DNA from: an uncultured Clostridia bacterium
GTDB lineage: Bacteria > Bacillota > Clostridia > Christensenellales > Borkfalkiaceae
DNA: 47,515 nucleotides
Reading direction: 5' to 3'
NCBI GenBank assembly: GCA_934272745.1
Contig: CAKQSI010000013.1
Span: forward strand, 1 to 47,515
Shown here: in pieces, positions 1 to 7,970 of the stretch
How the letters are laid out: each line of letters opens with the position of its first letter
How positions within the stretch are numbered: position 1 is the first letter of the stretch
Program-made: the position numbers and the translations under genes
The notes under the pieces: model-generated
Told to the model about the DNA's origin: nothing
What the model saw: the letters and a program-made list of their open reading frames with translations, nothing else
Databases searched by the model: none

Positions 1-1040
1 GTGTCTTCCACCGTCGGTTCGGCAACCATCACCGGTTGGAAACGCCGTTCGAGCGCGGGATCCTTTTCGATATATTTGCGGTATTCGTCCAGCGTCGTCG
101 CGCCCACGCAGTGCAGTTCGCCGCGCGCCAGCATGGGTTTTAACAGGTTGCCGGCGTCCATTGCGCCGTCGGTTTTGCCCGCGCCCACAATGGTGTGCAG
201 TTCATCGATGAACAGAATGATCTTGCCTTCGCTTTTCTTGACTTCGGCAAGAACGGCTTTCAATCTCTCTTCAAACTCGCCGCGGAATTTCGCACCGGCG
301 ATCAGCGCGCCGATATCCAACGAGAACAATTTGCGATCTTTCAGAGAAGACGGCACGTCCCCGCGCATGATACGAATGGCAAGCCCTTCGGCGATCGCCG
401 TTTTACCGACGCCCGCTTCCCCGATCAGCACCGGGTTGTTTTTGGTCTTCCGGGACAGAATCCGGATGACGTTACGGATCTCGTTATCCCTGCCGATCAC
501 GGGGTCGATTTTATGATTTCTTGCCAGTTCCACCAGATCCTGCCCGTACTTTTTCAGCACGTCGTAGGTATCCTCCGGGTTTTCGCCGGTCACGCGCTGA
601 TTACCGCGCACTTCGGAAAGCACTTTCAAAAAGCCGCTTTCGTCCACGCCGAAACGATTGAATACGTTCTTCACCACGGCGTCGCCCGCCGAAATCAACG
701 CCAGAAAGAGGTGTTCGACCGAGATATAATCGTCTTTCATCTCCTTTGCGCGTTTTTCTGCCGCAACGAACACGGAATTCAACGCGCCCGACAGATACAC
801 CTGCCCGTTTCCGCCGGAAACGCGCGGGATTTTTTGTACTTCCTGATACAAGGCGTCTTTCAGCCCTTTCCCGTCTTTCGCCATTCGCGAAATAATTTCG
901 GGGATCAAGCCGCCGTCCTGTTCCAAAAGCGCGTACGCCAGGTGCGCCGGCATCAACTCGCTGTTGCCGTATTCCCTCGCCATGCTTTCGGATTTTTGAA
1001 CCGCTTCCAGACTTTTTGCGGTCAACTGATTCATATCCAT
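1..1040 (-). CDS. clpB: ATP-dependent chaperone ClpB, N-terminal part (runs off the left edge)
   Basis: Hsp100 disaggregase that, with DnaK, pulls polypeptides out of aggregates in the cytoplasm. The visible 346 residues begin MDMNQLTAKSLEAVQKSE. They hold the double Clp N-domain (about residues 1-150) and then the start of the first AAA+ module: GRDNEIRNVIRILSR, Walker A GEAGVGKT, the FRGEFEERLK segment, Walker B ILFIDELHT and the sensor region GATTLDEYRKYIEKDPALERRF. The order and spacing match ClpB rather than ClpC, but the middle domain that separates them best lies outside the window. The ATG at 1040 is preceded by AGAGGTGAAG at good spacing. An overlapping 149-residue frame in the same region is a shadow. 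No clear sigma-A promoter or CIRCE element was found in the 400 bp upstream. Confidence 0.93.
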   Translation of the reverse strand, partial: MDMNQLTAKSLEAVQKSESMAREYGNSELMPAHLAYALLEQDGGLIPEIISRMAKDGKGLKDALYQEVQKIPRVSGGNGQVYLSGALNSVFVAAEKRAKEMKDDYISVEHLFLALISAGDAVVKNVFNRFGVDESGFLKVLSEVRGNQRVTGENPEDTYDVLKKYGQDLVELARNHKIDPVIGRDNEIRNVIRILSRKTKNNPVLIGEAGVGKTAIAEGLAIRIMRGDVPSSLKDRKLFSLDIGALIAGAKFRGEFEERLKAVLAEVKKSEGKIILFIDELHTIVGAGKTDGAMDAGNLLKPMLARGELHCVGATTLDEYRKYIEKDPALERRFQPVMVAEPTVED

Positions 1041-1451
1041 AAAACTTCACCTCTCTTTCTTTGATTTGTTTGAATATTCGTTTGATTTCGCCCGAACGCC
1101 TTGTGCTTTCGGGGAAACCGTGTAAACTATGATTGTCAAACCGGAATTATCGGGTTTGCTTTTGTTTCCCTGCCGGAAATTTTTGCTTCCCGCCCGGGAT
1201 TTTGTTTGATTGACGGATTTTGCTCTCCGCCCGGGATTTTTACTTCCTGCCGGAACTTTTGCTTTCCGCCCGGGATTTCCTTTTTCGGGGCGACCGCTCC
1301 GTTCTTTTCGCCTGTCAAGCCGTTTTCCTTACCGGAAAAACGCCTGCGGGATTTTATCCGCCGGAGCATTTCCTACCGCTGCGGCTATAGACCACAAAAG
1401 GCTTATCGGGGCAACCCTTCAAAAACCTGCTTGCACAGCCCGCAAAAGCGT
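1041..1451. other. 411-bp gap with degenerate tandem repeats, no gene
   Basis: Between the RHH gene and clpB. At about 1185-1290 a short GC-rich phrase (CCCGGGATTTT and close variants such as CCGGAACTTTTGCTT) recurs several times about 30-40 bp apart, so it is a decayed minisatellite. A 77-codon minus-strand frame across it has repetitive, low-complexity content and no good ribosome site, so I do not call it. A TTGACA hexamer on the minus strand near 1134-1139 has no matching -10. Confidence 0.6.
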
Positions 1452-2057
1452 TTACGCAAGTTTCCGGTAGAGTTGCGCCGTGGCTTTTTCCGCGTCCGCG
1501 CCCGTCGAAAGCGCGTCGAAATAGCACTCCAACAAGCGGTTGATACGTTCGATCAGCACGGAAATCTGCTGCCCTGCGCCGCCGTTTTCCTGCGTTTCGG
1601 GGAGCAGGTAGCGGGTGTAGCGCCCGTTTTCCGCTTCCGAATCCACGCTGCCGTTTTGCCGTTCCAACCGGTCGAACAGCGCGAAAAACGCGTTAAAATG
1701 ACCGAGCAGCGCGGTGTTCTGCGACCGCAGCGAAACGCGGATCTCGCCCGGACGCTCGCTTCCCTCGTAAAGGGTCACGGCGTAGCGCACGGTGGGGTTG
1801 TAGCGGTAATTGAGCGCCGAAAAAAAATCCGCCGCCGTACCCGAACTTCTCGCCAGATAGCGCATTCCGCTGCCGAGGAAAAGTTCTTCCAGATGGCGGA
1901 ATACGTCCGCCCTCCGTTTTTGCGGCGTTTCCAGCGAAAGTCGTTCCGCCAGAATCTCGTCAATCATGGCGCTGCGGCTGACGCCTTTTTGATACGCCGC
2001 TTTGTCTACAGCGGACACCACTTCGTCGCTGAGCACCAGGCTGTATACGCTTTTCAT
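1452..2057 (-). CDS. Ribbon-helix-helix (CopG/Arc-like) DNA-binding protein with unknown C-terminal domain
   Basis: 201 residues. The first 45 (MKSVYSLVLSDEVVSAVDKA, then a serine-containing turn and a second helix, SRSAMIDEILAERLSL) have the beta-alpha-alpha pattern of ribbon-helix-helix regulators, which bind DNA as dimers through the N-terminal strand. The remaining 150 residues are a mixed, mostly helical domain that I do not recognise. It contains RYNPTVRYAVTLYEGSERPGEIRVSLRSQN, shown here only to mark residues about 84-113, and could be a ligand or oligomerisation domain. A near-consensus promoter and the site AAGGAAGTGA precede it. It lies upstream of clpB on the same strand with a 411-bp gap, so a role in clpB control is possible but unproven. 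Confidence 0.7.
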   Translation of the reverse strand: MKSVYSLVLSDEVVSAVDKAAYQKGVSRSAMIDEILAERLSLETPQKRRADVFRHLEELFLGSGMRYLARSSGTAADFFSALNYRYNPTVRYAVTLYEGSERPGEIRVSLRSQNTALLGHFNAFFALFDRLERQNGSVDSEAENGRYTRYLLPETQENGGAGQQISVLIERINRLLECYFDALSTGADAEKATAQLYRKLA

Positions 2058-2169
2058 ACGCTCACTTCCTTTATCTTAGGTAGGGTTCCTTTTCCGGCGC
2101 CTCTTGCGGGCGTTTCACCGGCGCCCCTTGCGGGCACCTCTTTCGGTCCCCTTCCCTTTTGACGACTAC

Positions 2170-2197
2170 ATTATACCACCTGTTTTAATTTTGTCAA
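2170..2197 (-). promoter_or_regulatory. Sigma-A promoter for the RHH gene
   Basis: Minus strand: -35 TTGACA (2192-2197), 16-bp spacer, -10 TATAAT (2170-2175). Both hexamers match consensus exactly. It would give a leader of about 105 nt containing two copies of a CGGCGCC..CTTGCGGGC phrase (2096-2140). Confidence 0.85.
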
Positions 2198-2982
2198 GCA
2201 TTTTATATAACTTTATTTGCAAATTATGAAAATATTTTTTGAGAGTTGGCAAACACTGTATGGATTTGCTAATTCCAAAACCGAATCATTCTTCTCTTCA
2301 TTCCGCTTTGTCAGTCTTAAAGGCAGATTATCCTGTGTTTCTTTCCGCTTCGTTAACCTTAAAGGCTGGTTATCCCGTGTTTTTCCGTCCTTTCGCAGGG
2401 GCGGATCGGTGAACGTCCTTACGTTTATAATTGATTTTTATAATAACGAAATTTTGTCAGAAAGCGCACACGGCTCATTTTCACGCAAAACTTATAGCAT
2501 TTTAAACGGGAAGCGCAAAGCCCTGCCTTGCGAAGCGCGACAGCGCAAATTTTGAACTCGTTTCAAAATTTATTTCCCGTAGTTTTTATATGCCGAAACA
2601 AAATAAGTTTTGTCCTTTCGCAGGGGCGGACGGTGGACGTCCGTCCGTTTATTCGGCAACCCTTACGTATCCGGCAAACGCCTGCTTTTTCGGGCGATCG
2701 ATGATCGCCCCTACAAGCGTCGTTCTGCTTTATAAAATTTTCCAATCGGCATTATATTAAGGCGCCCGCCGCGGAAGTTCCGCGGCGGGCGCCTTGATTT
2801 TTTTTATAATCTGTTTTTATAATAAAAAAGTTTTGCCCTGAAAGCGCGCAGTACGTTTTCAAGCAAAACTGGCGGTATTCCGAACGGCAAGCGCAAAGCC
2901 CCGCTTTGCGGAGCGCGACAGCGCAAATTTTGAACTCGTTTCAAAATTTATTTCCCGTAGTTTTTATACGTCGGGACAAAAC
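2198..2982. repeat. 785-bp intergenic block built of duplicated elements
   Basis: No gene supported; the 112-codon plus frame at 2217-2555 reads through the repeats. Contents: a degenerate 44-bp tandem pair near 2300-2390; two copies of a 155-bp element (2435-2590 and 2814-2968) that share long identical runs, for example around TTTGAACTCGTTTCAAAATT; and between them a composite element (2661-2795) ending in a strong hairpin. The second 155-bp copy stops a few bases before the stop codon of the DUF1653 gene. Confidence 0.75.
2759..2803 (+). terminator. Very strong hairpin terminator between the repeats
   Basis: Two perfect 18-nt arms (2759-2776 and 2778-2795; AAGGCGCCCGCCGCGGAA and its complement) are followed on the plus strand by GATTTTTTTT. 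On the minus strand the tail is TTAATATAAT, so it may also stop transcription from the DUF1653 gene. A near copy of the same hairpin lies at 10650-10690. Confidence 0.75.
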
Positions 2983-3294
2983 CTACGCTTTTGCTTGCTC
3001 CGGAAACCCTGCCAAAAGCGTCCGCAGTTCTTCCCCGGCAAGCGGAAGCACCGCAAGCCGCGCTGCAAATTCGGGCGCGATCTCCCGCACAAAGGAAAAT
3101 CGCGGCTGCGTTTTGCCCTCTCTTTCCACCGATTCCTCCCACATTTTCCGCGGGCGAACCCAAAGCGCACCCTCGCCGTACAACGCGCGGTAGACCACGA
3201 CCTCTTCCAGCGTTTCGCTGTCCTTCGCTACGGAAAGCGCCGCATAATAATTGCCTTTGAAATGCCGATAGATCCCCGGAATTTTCCCTTCCAT
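2983..3294 (-). CDS. DUF1653 domain protein
   Basis: 103 residues, a usual size for this family of small cytoplasmic proteins of unknown role. The hallmark segment is GIYRHFKGNYYAALSVAKDS followed by ETLEEVVVYRALYGEGALWVRP (residues about 7-50). The C-terminal half (EFAARLAVLPLAGEELRTLLAGFPEQ) is less conserved. The ATG at 3294 has a good site, AAGGAGAG. It stands alone, with repeat-rich gaps on both sides. No function can be inferred from context. Confidence 0.85.
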   Translation of the reverse strand: MEGKIPGIYRHFKGNYYAALSVAKDSETLEEVVVYRALYGEGALWVRPRKMWEESVEREGKTQPRFSFVREIAPEFAARLAVLPLAGEELRTLLAGFPEQAKA

Positions 3295-3822
3295 TTTTCT
3301 CTCCTTATCCCTTTGCTACAAGAGTTGCCATCTCTGCCGCGCCGCCACGTCCCTTTGAAAAAGCCCCGGCAAGAACCACTGCCACTCCATTGCACCCCTT
3401 TGGCAAAACCCCGGCAAAAGCCTCCGCCGTGCCAGACTTTGCAAACCTTTATGCGCCGGACTATGCGCCCGCATAACACGAAAAGCCACCATCCCTTGAA
3501 CCCTTTACGCGCCAAATTTACCCTCGCATAGCACGAAAAAAGCCGCTGAATCTTGTTCAAAACACCATTTTCAGGGTACAAAAAAGCGGCGGAATAGGAC
3601 CTATTCCGCCTGATGCGCCAAAGAAACGGTGGGAAACTTTTCACCTCTCCAAAACAGAGACGACGTTCGTCCTCCCCGAAACGGAGATTCCGCCTGCCCC
3701 ACTTTATTTCCGGAATTTTTCCCGGATAACCCGGAACTTCCCCGGTTGACCCGAAACTTTCCGGCAACGACGGCGCCGCCTCCTGAAAACCGGAAGCGTT
3801 CTGCCCGTTCCGCCGAAAAAAA
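3295..3822. other. 528-bp gap with palindromes, no gene supported
   Basis: Downstream of rpmF and upstream of the DUF1653 gene. It has a perfect palindrome with 11-bp arms (3588-3598 GGCGGAATAGG, 3600-3610) and nearby matching GCCGC/GCGGC arms (about 3542 and 3586). A decayed repeat (CGCATAACACGAAAA / CGCATAGCACGAAAA) lies at 3472-3540. The 179-codon minus frame here is rich in Trp, Arg and Gly with no family resemblance and is judged a shadow. Confidence 0.5.
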
Positions 3823-4017
3823 TTATTCCGCTTTCTTTTCTTTCTGTTCCACGACCTTTACGCCGTCGTAGTAGCCGCACTTATCGCAAACTCTGTGCGA
3901 TCTTTTCATTTCGTGGCACTGCGGGCATTCCACCAGCGTGGGAGCCGTGAGTTTGGAATTGTTGGACGCTCTTTTGTTTCTCCGCTGTTTGGAGACTTTA
4001 GACTTAGGTACTGCCAT
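3823..4017 (-). CDS. rpmF: 50S ribosomal protein L32
   Basis: 64 residues beginning MAVPKSKVSKQRRNKRASNN, the standard basic N-terminus of L32. A zinc ribbon follows: C-P-Q-C at about 32-35 and C-D-K-C at about 44-47. It is a structural protein of the large ribosomal subunit. The ATG at 4017 follows AGAGAGGTGTAGATAG. It lies 18 bp downstream of yceD, the usual bacterial pairing, and both are read from the promoter at 4517-4545. The short acidic-basic tail KVVEQKEKKAE is typical. Confidence 0.97.
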   Translation of the reverse strand: MAVPKSKVSKQRRNKRASNNSKLTAPTLVECPQCHEMKRSHRVCDKCGYYDGVKVVEQKEKKAE

Positions 4018-4035
4018 CTATCTACACCTCTCTTA

Positions 4036-4491
4036 CTAATCTGATTCTTGCTCCGAAACGCAATCGCAGGGCGAAAGGTTCCGGTTTCCGCCGCAAACGG
4101 GGCAAAGTCCTTTACAGTCTTCCCGGCACAAAAGCCGAATGGGTAAAGACATCGAAATCGCGTCGTCGATCGCCTTGTCCAAAACCAGCCGGTTATTGGC
4201 ATAAGCATAATTTTCGTCCGACCGGTAGCCCGTAAATTCTTCCCGAAGGGAGCAGGTGAACGTCTGCTCGGTTTCGGTCAGGCAGCGGGAACACTCCCCG
4301 ATTAACCCGTACGAAATTTCACAATCGACGAAGCAAGACCGATCCAGAACGGAAAGATGACCTTTTACGGTCGCCTCCCCCGAAAAGCGCACGCCGGGCA
4401 GATCGCAAAGCGTTTCCGGAACGGCATACCGCCCATCGAAATCACTTTCAAACTTCCCTGCCGCTTTTAATTTTGTCAGATCGAATTCCAT
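4036..4491 (-). CDS. yceD: YceD family (DUF177) protein, 23S rRNA accumulation factor
   Basis: 151 residues. YceD proteins are needed for normal 23S rRNA levels and are almost always encoded just before rpmF, as here. Features: N-terminal strand-rich part, the CSRCL pair in the middle (about residues 87-91) and the C-terminal cysteine cluster CREDCKGLCPVCGGN with a final CDC, consistent with metal binding. The ATG at 4491 follows AGGGAGAAGC. First gene after a consensus promoter, so it is co-transcribed with rpmF. Confidence 0.9.
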   Translation of the reverse strand: MEFDLTKLKAAGKFESDFDGRYAVPETLCDLPGVRFSGEATVKGHLSVLDRSCFVDCEISYGLIGECSRCLTETEQTFTCSLREEFTGYRSDENYAYANNRLVLDKAIDDAISMSLPIRLLCREDCKGLCPVCGGNRNLSPCDCVSEQESD

Positions 4492-4516
4492 GCTTCTCCC
4501 TTAATGCGACTTTTTC

Positions 4517-4545
4517 ATTATAAAATATTCGCGAAAAATTGTCAA
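4517..4545 (-). promoter_or_regulatory. Consensus promoter for yceD-rpmF
   Basis: Minus strand: TTGACA (4540-4545), 17-bp spacer, TATAAT (4517-4522). A perfect sigma-A promoter. Its -35 overlaps the last codons of the upstream PH-domain gene. The leader is about 20 nt. Confidence 0.92.
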
Positions 4546-6428
4546 ACGTTTTGGCTGTGTTTTACAAGATTCCGCAGTTTTTCTCCCTCTTCTTTATTAA
4601 GCGCGGGGAAAACCAGGATTTCCTCTGTATTTTTCAGCGAAATCTCCGCCGTTTGCCTGCCGAACGCCCGAAGCGTAAAGCCAGACCACAGCGTCAGCAT
4701 GCAGACCTGCTCCTTTTTCGCCGTCACGGTGACGGTGGAAAGCAGCCCGCGCCTTTCCGAAAGGCAATTTTCATTTTCTGCAAACGAGCGGCATTTTGCG
4801 TGCCGCACGAGCGCCGCCGCCAGAATCATGCCGATAAACAGCACCGTCCAGGATTCCATAATCGAAAAAAACAGGACGGGGATCATTCCGAGTAGCCCCG
4901 TAAACAGGATCTCGGGATAGAACCGCTCTTTTTTCTGCCTTGCGCAACCCGCGGGAACGAAGTCCGGGAACAGCGCCGCGGCGTCCGCGGTTTCGCTGTC
5001 AAACAAATACCGTTTGCCGAGCAGCACTTCTTTCTTCCGCTTCCCCTCCGCAAAAACGCAGGAAAGGGCGGTCGAAACGCCGAGCGGCGCAAACAGCGGT
5101 TTTTTCTCTTTCAGAGCGCGCATGGAAAAAAGCGCGTAATAGGCTTCTTTCTTTACGGTTTTCCCGGAAGAAATCCGGAAATAGCCGCGGCAGACGTTCA
5201 TACGGCAGTCGGCGTTTGCGGTATAATCCAGTAGCAGCCGCAAAAGACCGCACAACGCGGAAAGACACACCACGACTCCTGCGCCGATGGCGACCAGCAC
5301 GAAAATTTTGAGCAGGAACGCCTTTCCCGGCAAAAAGTTTTTGAACCGTTCGCCGTTCTGGTAAATAATTCCGGAGGCGACGGCGACAAACGCGACCAGT
5401 CCGCACAATCCCGTCACAAGGAAACGCAGCCCGAACGCAAGCGCGTTCAGTCCCGTTTTTTTGACGCAGAAATCATCCCTCTCGTCCTCTCCCCGCACGA
5501 AGAAGGGCAGGTTTTCGGAAAGAAGGGCAAAATCCTTCTTTTTGAGATAGACGCGGAAACTCGTATGCGTGGTCGAAACGTCCGCCCGCACGCAGCCGAA
5601 AACTTTGCAATACAACCCTCTGCGTACCGAAAAACGCACGACGTCCTTTAAAAACGCGACCTTTTGCTCCCTTTCGGAAACGCGTTCCGGCGGCGGAAGC
5701 ACGCTGCTTGAAGCCCCGTAGCGGAGATATTCCCCGCCGAAATACAGCGACTTGCTTTTGCTGGGCAGAAAGGAAAGCGCGACGGCCATTCCCGTCACCC
5801 CTACCGAAAACAGCACGGCGCAAAGGTATTCCCCCTGACACACGACAAGCACGTTGCCGTACAAAACAGCGCTGATCGCAACGTAAGTTAAAAAGGAAGA
5901 AACCAGCGCCAGAATCCCGGAAAGGACGCGTTTTGCCGCGCTTTCGTAAAACTCGGTTTCCTTGCCCGTTTCCCGCGCGGCGGGAAGCGCGTTTTCCCCT
6001 GCCGCCTCTAAAATCTCTTCTTTTTCGTCTGCGGTAAGATAAGGAAAGCGCAGTTTTTTCGCGTTGACGTAGGCGGTCATATGGTAATAAACCGCCGTTT
6101 TCCATTTATACTCGCGGAAGGTGATCCCTGCAAGTTCGTTTACCGGAACGACGACGGTGTACTGCTTTAAAAATCCGTCTTTTTTGGTAATGACGCCCTC
6201 TTTTACGCGGACGAACGACCGCCGCCCCGTATAAAGCGTACGCCAAAACAGCATGACCCAGTCCAAGACAGAAATCACGCCGAATAAGACGTACAGCAGG
6301 AAATCGAAATTTCCCAGATAAGTTGTCAGCGGGAAAAGTCCGAACGCCGCCGCCTGCACCGCCACGGTAACTACCGTAACGGGGACGAGGTTGTGCCGGA
6401 AACGGACTTCGTTTTCCGCTTTTTTCAT
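4542..6428 (-). CDS. Membrane protein with repeated bacterial PH-like domains (YdbT-like)
   Basis: 628 residues, longer than the roughly 500 usual for YdbT. Paired hydrophobic segments (about residues 15-60, 165-220, 335-390, 525-555) alternate with cytoplasmic beta-rich domains of the bPH_2 (DUF304) type. The clearest is C-terminal: CLSERRGLLSTVTVTAKKEQ followed by LWSGFTLRAFG. Earlier units start at RRSFVRVKEGVITKKDGFLK and RRGLYCKVFGCVRADVSTTH. Role unknown; relatives are proposed membrane scaffolds. The usual small partner YdbS is absent here. The ATG at 6428 follows CGGGAGCAGAG, eight bases after a hairpin. It sits downstream of ackA but is separated from it by a tandem repeat block. Confidence 0.7.
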   Translation of the reverse strand: MKKAENEVRFRHNLVPVTVVTVAVQAAAFGLFPLTTYLGNFDFLLYVLFGVISVLDWVMLFWRTLYTGRRSFVRVKEGVITKKDGFLKQYTVVVPVNELAGITFREYKWKTAVYYHMTAYVNAKKLRFPYLTADEKEEILEAAGENALPAARETGKETEFYESAAKRVLSGILALVSSFLTYVAISAVLYGNVLVVCQGEYLCAVLFSVGVTGMAVALSFLPSKSKSLYFGGEYLRYGASSSVLPPPERVSEREQKVAFLKDVVRFSVRRGLYCKVFGCVRADVSTTHTSFRVYLKKKDFALLSENLPFFVRGEDERDDFCVKKTGLNALAFGLRFLVTGLCGLVAFVAVASGIIYQNGERFKNFLPGKAFLLKIFVLVAIGAGVVVCLSALCGLLRLLLDYTANADCRMNVCRGYFRISSGKTVKKEAYYALFSMRALKEKKPLFAPLGVSTALSCVFAEGKRKKEVLLGKRYLFDSETADAAALFPDFVPAGCARQKKERFYPEILFTGLLGMIPVLFFSIMESWTVLFIGMILAAALVRHAKCRSFAENENCLSERRGLLSTVTVTAKKEQVCMLTLWSGFTLRAFGRQTAEISLKNTEEILVFPALNKEEGEKLRNLVKHSQNV

Positions 6429-6448
6429 AAACTCTGCTCCCGTTTCGT

Positions 6449-6479
6449 CTGCCGTCGCCGGAAAATCCGGCGACGGCAG
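6449..6479 (-). promoter_or_regulatory. Hairpin next to the ribosome site of the PH-domain gene
   Basis: 13-bp perfect arms (CTGCCGTCGCCGG and its complement) with loop AAAAT. There is no T-tract on either strand, so it is not a standard terminator. It ends a few bases before the GGGAG site of the downstream gene and could influence its translation or stabilise a processed mRNA end. Confidence 0.45.
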
Positions 6480-6502
6480 ATATTTGCATATTTTGCTTTA
6501 CT

Positions 6503-6756
6503 GCTTCGGGGTTCTCCCCCGCGCGGCGAATTTTTTACCGGCACGGCTTGTCCGCCGGCACTTCGAGGTTCGACGGTTACCGGTTGCTCAGGCTACTTCA
6601 CCGGCGCGGCATTGCTCCGCCGACACTTCGAGGTTCGACGGTTACCGGTTGCTCAGGCTACTTCACCGGCGCGGCATTTCTCCGCCGACACTTCAGGGTT
6701 CTCCCCCGCGCGGCGAATTGCTTCACCGGCGCTTCTGAGTTTATCCCGTCGCTTGG
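6503..6756. repeat. 65-bp tandem repeats downstream of ackA that copy its 3' end
   Basis: Two full 65-bp units (6561-6625, 6626-6690) differ at about one base. They are flanked by variant units: 6503-6560, and 6691-6756, where CTTC is followed by GGGTTCTCCCCCGCGCGGCG instead. Each unit holds, on the minus strand, GCCGCGCCGGTGAAGTAGCC, which matches 16 of 20 bases with the end of ackA (GCCGCGCTGGTCAGGTAACC), including the in-frame stop codon. Confidence 0.85.
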
Positions 6757-7947
6757 TTACCTGACCAGCGCGGCGGTTTCCCTTGCGATAACCAGTTCTT
6801 CGTTGGTGGGAATGACGAGCACTCTGACTTTGCTGTCCTTGCCGGAAATGTCGTGAATGGTGCCGTCGTTTTTCTTCTCGTTCTTTTCAAGGTCGATCGA
6901 AGCGCCGAGGTAGTCCATATTTTCCATAACCATTTTGCGGACGAGCGTGGTATTTTCGCCGATGCCTGCGGTAAAGACGATGGCGTCCACGCCGTTCATC
7001 GCCGCGGCATAAGCGCCGATGTATTTCTTTACGCGATAAGCGAAAACGTCCAGCGCCAGGCGCGCGCGTTCGTTCCCTTCGGCGGCAGCCGCGCACAGAT
7101 CGCGGAAGTCGCTCGACACGCCGGAAATACCCATCACGCCGCTCTTTTTATTGAGATAGGTCAGAACTTCCGCCAGAGTCATACCCTTTTTGTTCGCGAG
7201 ATATTCCACCACTTCGGGGTCGATATCGCCGCTGCGGGTACCCATCGGCACGCCTTCGAGCGGGGTAAATCCCATCGAAGTATCCACCGAAACGCCGTTT
7301 TTCACTGCGGAAATGGACGAACCGTTGCCGAGGTGGCAGGTGATGATTTTCAGATCTTTTTTGCCGAGGAACTTTGCCGCTTCTTCCGAAACGTACTTGT
7401 GCGACGTGCCGTGGAAGCCGTAGCGGCGCACTTTCAATTCCTTATAATCTTCGTAAGGAACGCCGTAAATAAAGGCGTAATCGGGCATCTTCGCGTGGAA
7501 CGCGGTATCGAACACCGCCACCATGGGCGCGTTCGGCATCACGCTCTTGCAGGCGTTGATTCCGATGACGTTTGCGGGCTGGTGCAGCGGCGCAAGGTCG
7601 CTCATGCCCACGATCTTTTTCATTACTTCGTCCGTAATGACGACCGAACGGTCGAATTCTTCCCCGCCGTGAACGACGCGGTGCCCGACGGCGCCGATTT
7701 CGTCCATACTTTTGATCACGCCCACTTCGGGGTCGATCAGGGTATCCAAGACCAGTTTGACCGCAACCGTATGATCGGGCATGGGTTTGCTGATGACCGT
7801 TTCTCCCTTTGCCGTTTTGTGGGTGAGCTTGGAACCGTCGATACCGATTCTTTCGCAGCCGCCCTTGGCGATGGCTTTTTCGGTTTCGCTGTCGATCAGC
7901 TGATATTTTAAAGAAGAACTTCCTGCGTTAACTACTAAAATTTTCAT
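6757..7947 (-). CDS. ackA: Acetate kinase
   Basis: 396 residues. It converts acetyl-phosphate and ADP to acetate and ATP, the energy-yielding step of acetate fermentation. ASKHA-fold signatures: N-terminal MKILVVNAGSSSLKYQLI, the substrate loop VGHRVVHGGE, FDTAFHAKMP, the catalytic region YGFHGTSHKYVS, HLGNGSSI, DTSMGFTPLEGVPMGTRSGD and the adenosine motif FTAGIGEN. The longer frame to 8073 is rejected: the ATG at 7947 has GGGAGGAAAATT and aligns with the family N-terminus. It lies 23 bp after pta and shares its promoter. The last codons (AALVR-stop) are echoed in the tandem repeats just downstream. Confidence 0.98.
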   Translation of the reverse strand: MKILVVNAGSSSLKYQLIDSETEKAIAKGGCERIGIDGSKLTHKTAKGETVISKPMPDHTVAVKLVLDTLIDPEVGVIKSMDEIGAVGHRVVHGGEEFDRSVVITDEVMKKIVGMSDLAPLHQPANVIGINACKSVMPNAPMVAVFDTAFHAKMPDYAFIYGVPYEDYKELKVRRYGFHGTSHKYVSEEAAKFLGKKDLKIITCHLGNGSSISAVKNGVSVDTSMGFTPLEGVPMGTRSGDIDPEVVEYLANKKGMTLAEVLTYLNKKSGVMGISGVSSDFRDLCAAAAEGNERARLALDVFAYRVKKYIGAYAAAMNGVDAIVFTAGIGENTTLVRKMVMENMDYLGASIDLEKNEKKNDGTIHDISGKDSKVRVLVIPTNEELVIARETAALVR

Positions 7948-7970
7948 AATTTTCCTCCCGGAGCGATGAA

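Noticed and set aside
601..1050. Frameshift in clpB suggested by a separate 149-codon frame
   Set aside because: The clpB frame is open without a break from 1040 to the left edge and encodes conserved motifs throughout.
1041..1100. CtsR or CIRCE heat-shock operator upstream of clpB
   Set aside because: There are TCAAA repeats on the minus strand (near 1060-1090), but their spacing and the GG positions do not fit the CtsR heptads, and no CIRCE dyad exists.
2217..2555. 112-codon plus-strand protein
   Set aside because: It runs through degenerate tandem and dispersed repeats, with no family resemblance and no ribosome site.
3228..3767. 179-codon minus-strand protein
   Set aside because: Trp/Arg/Gly-rich, overlaps the DUF1653 start, and crosses palindromes and decayed repeats.
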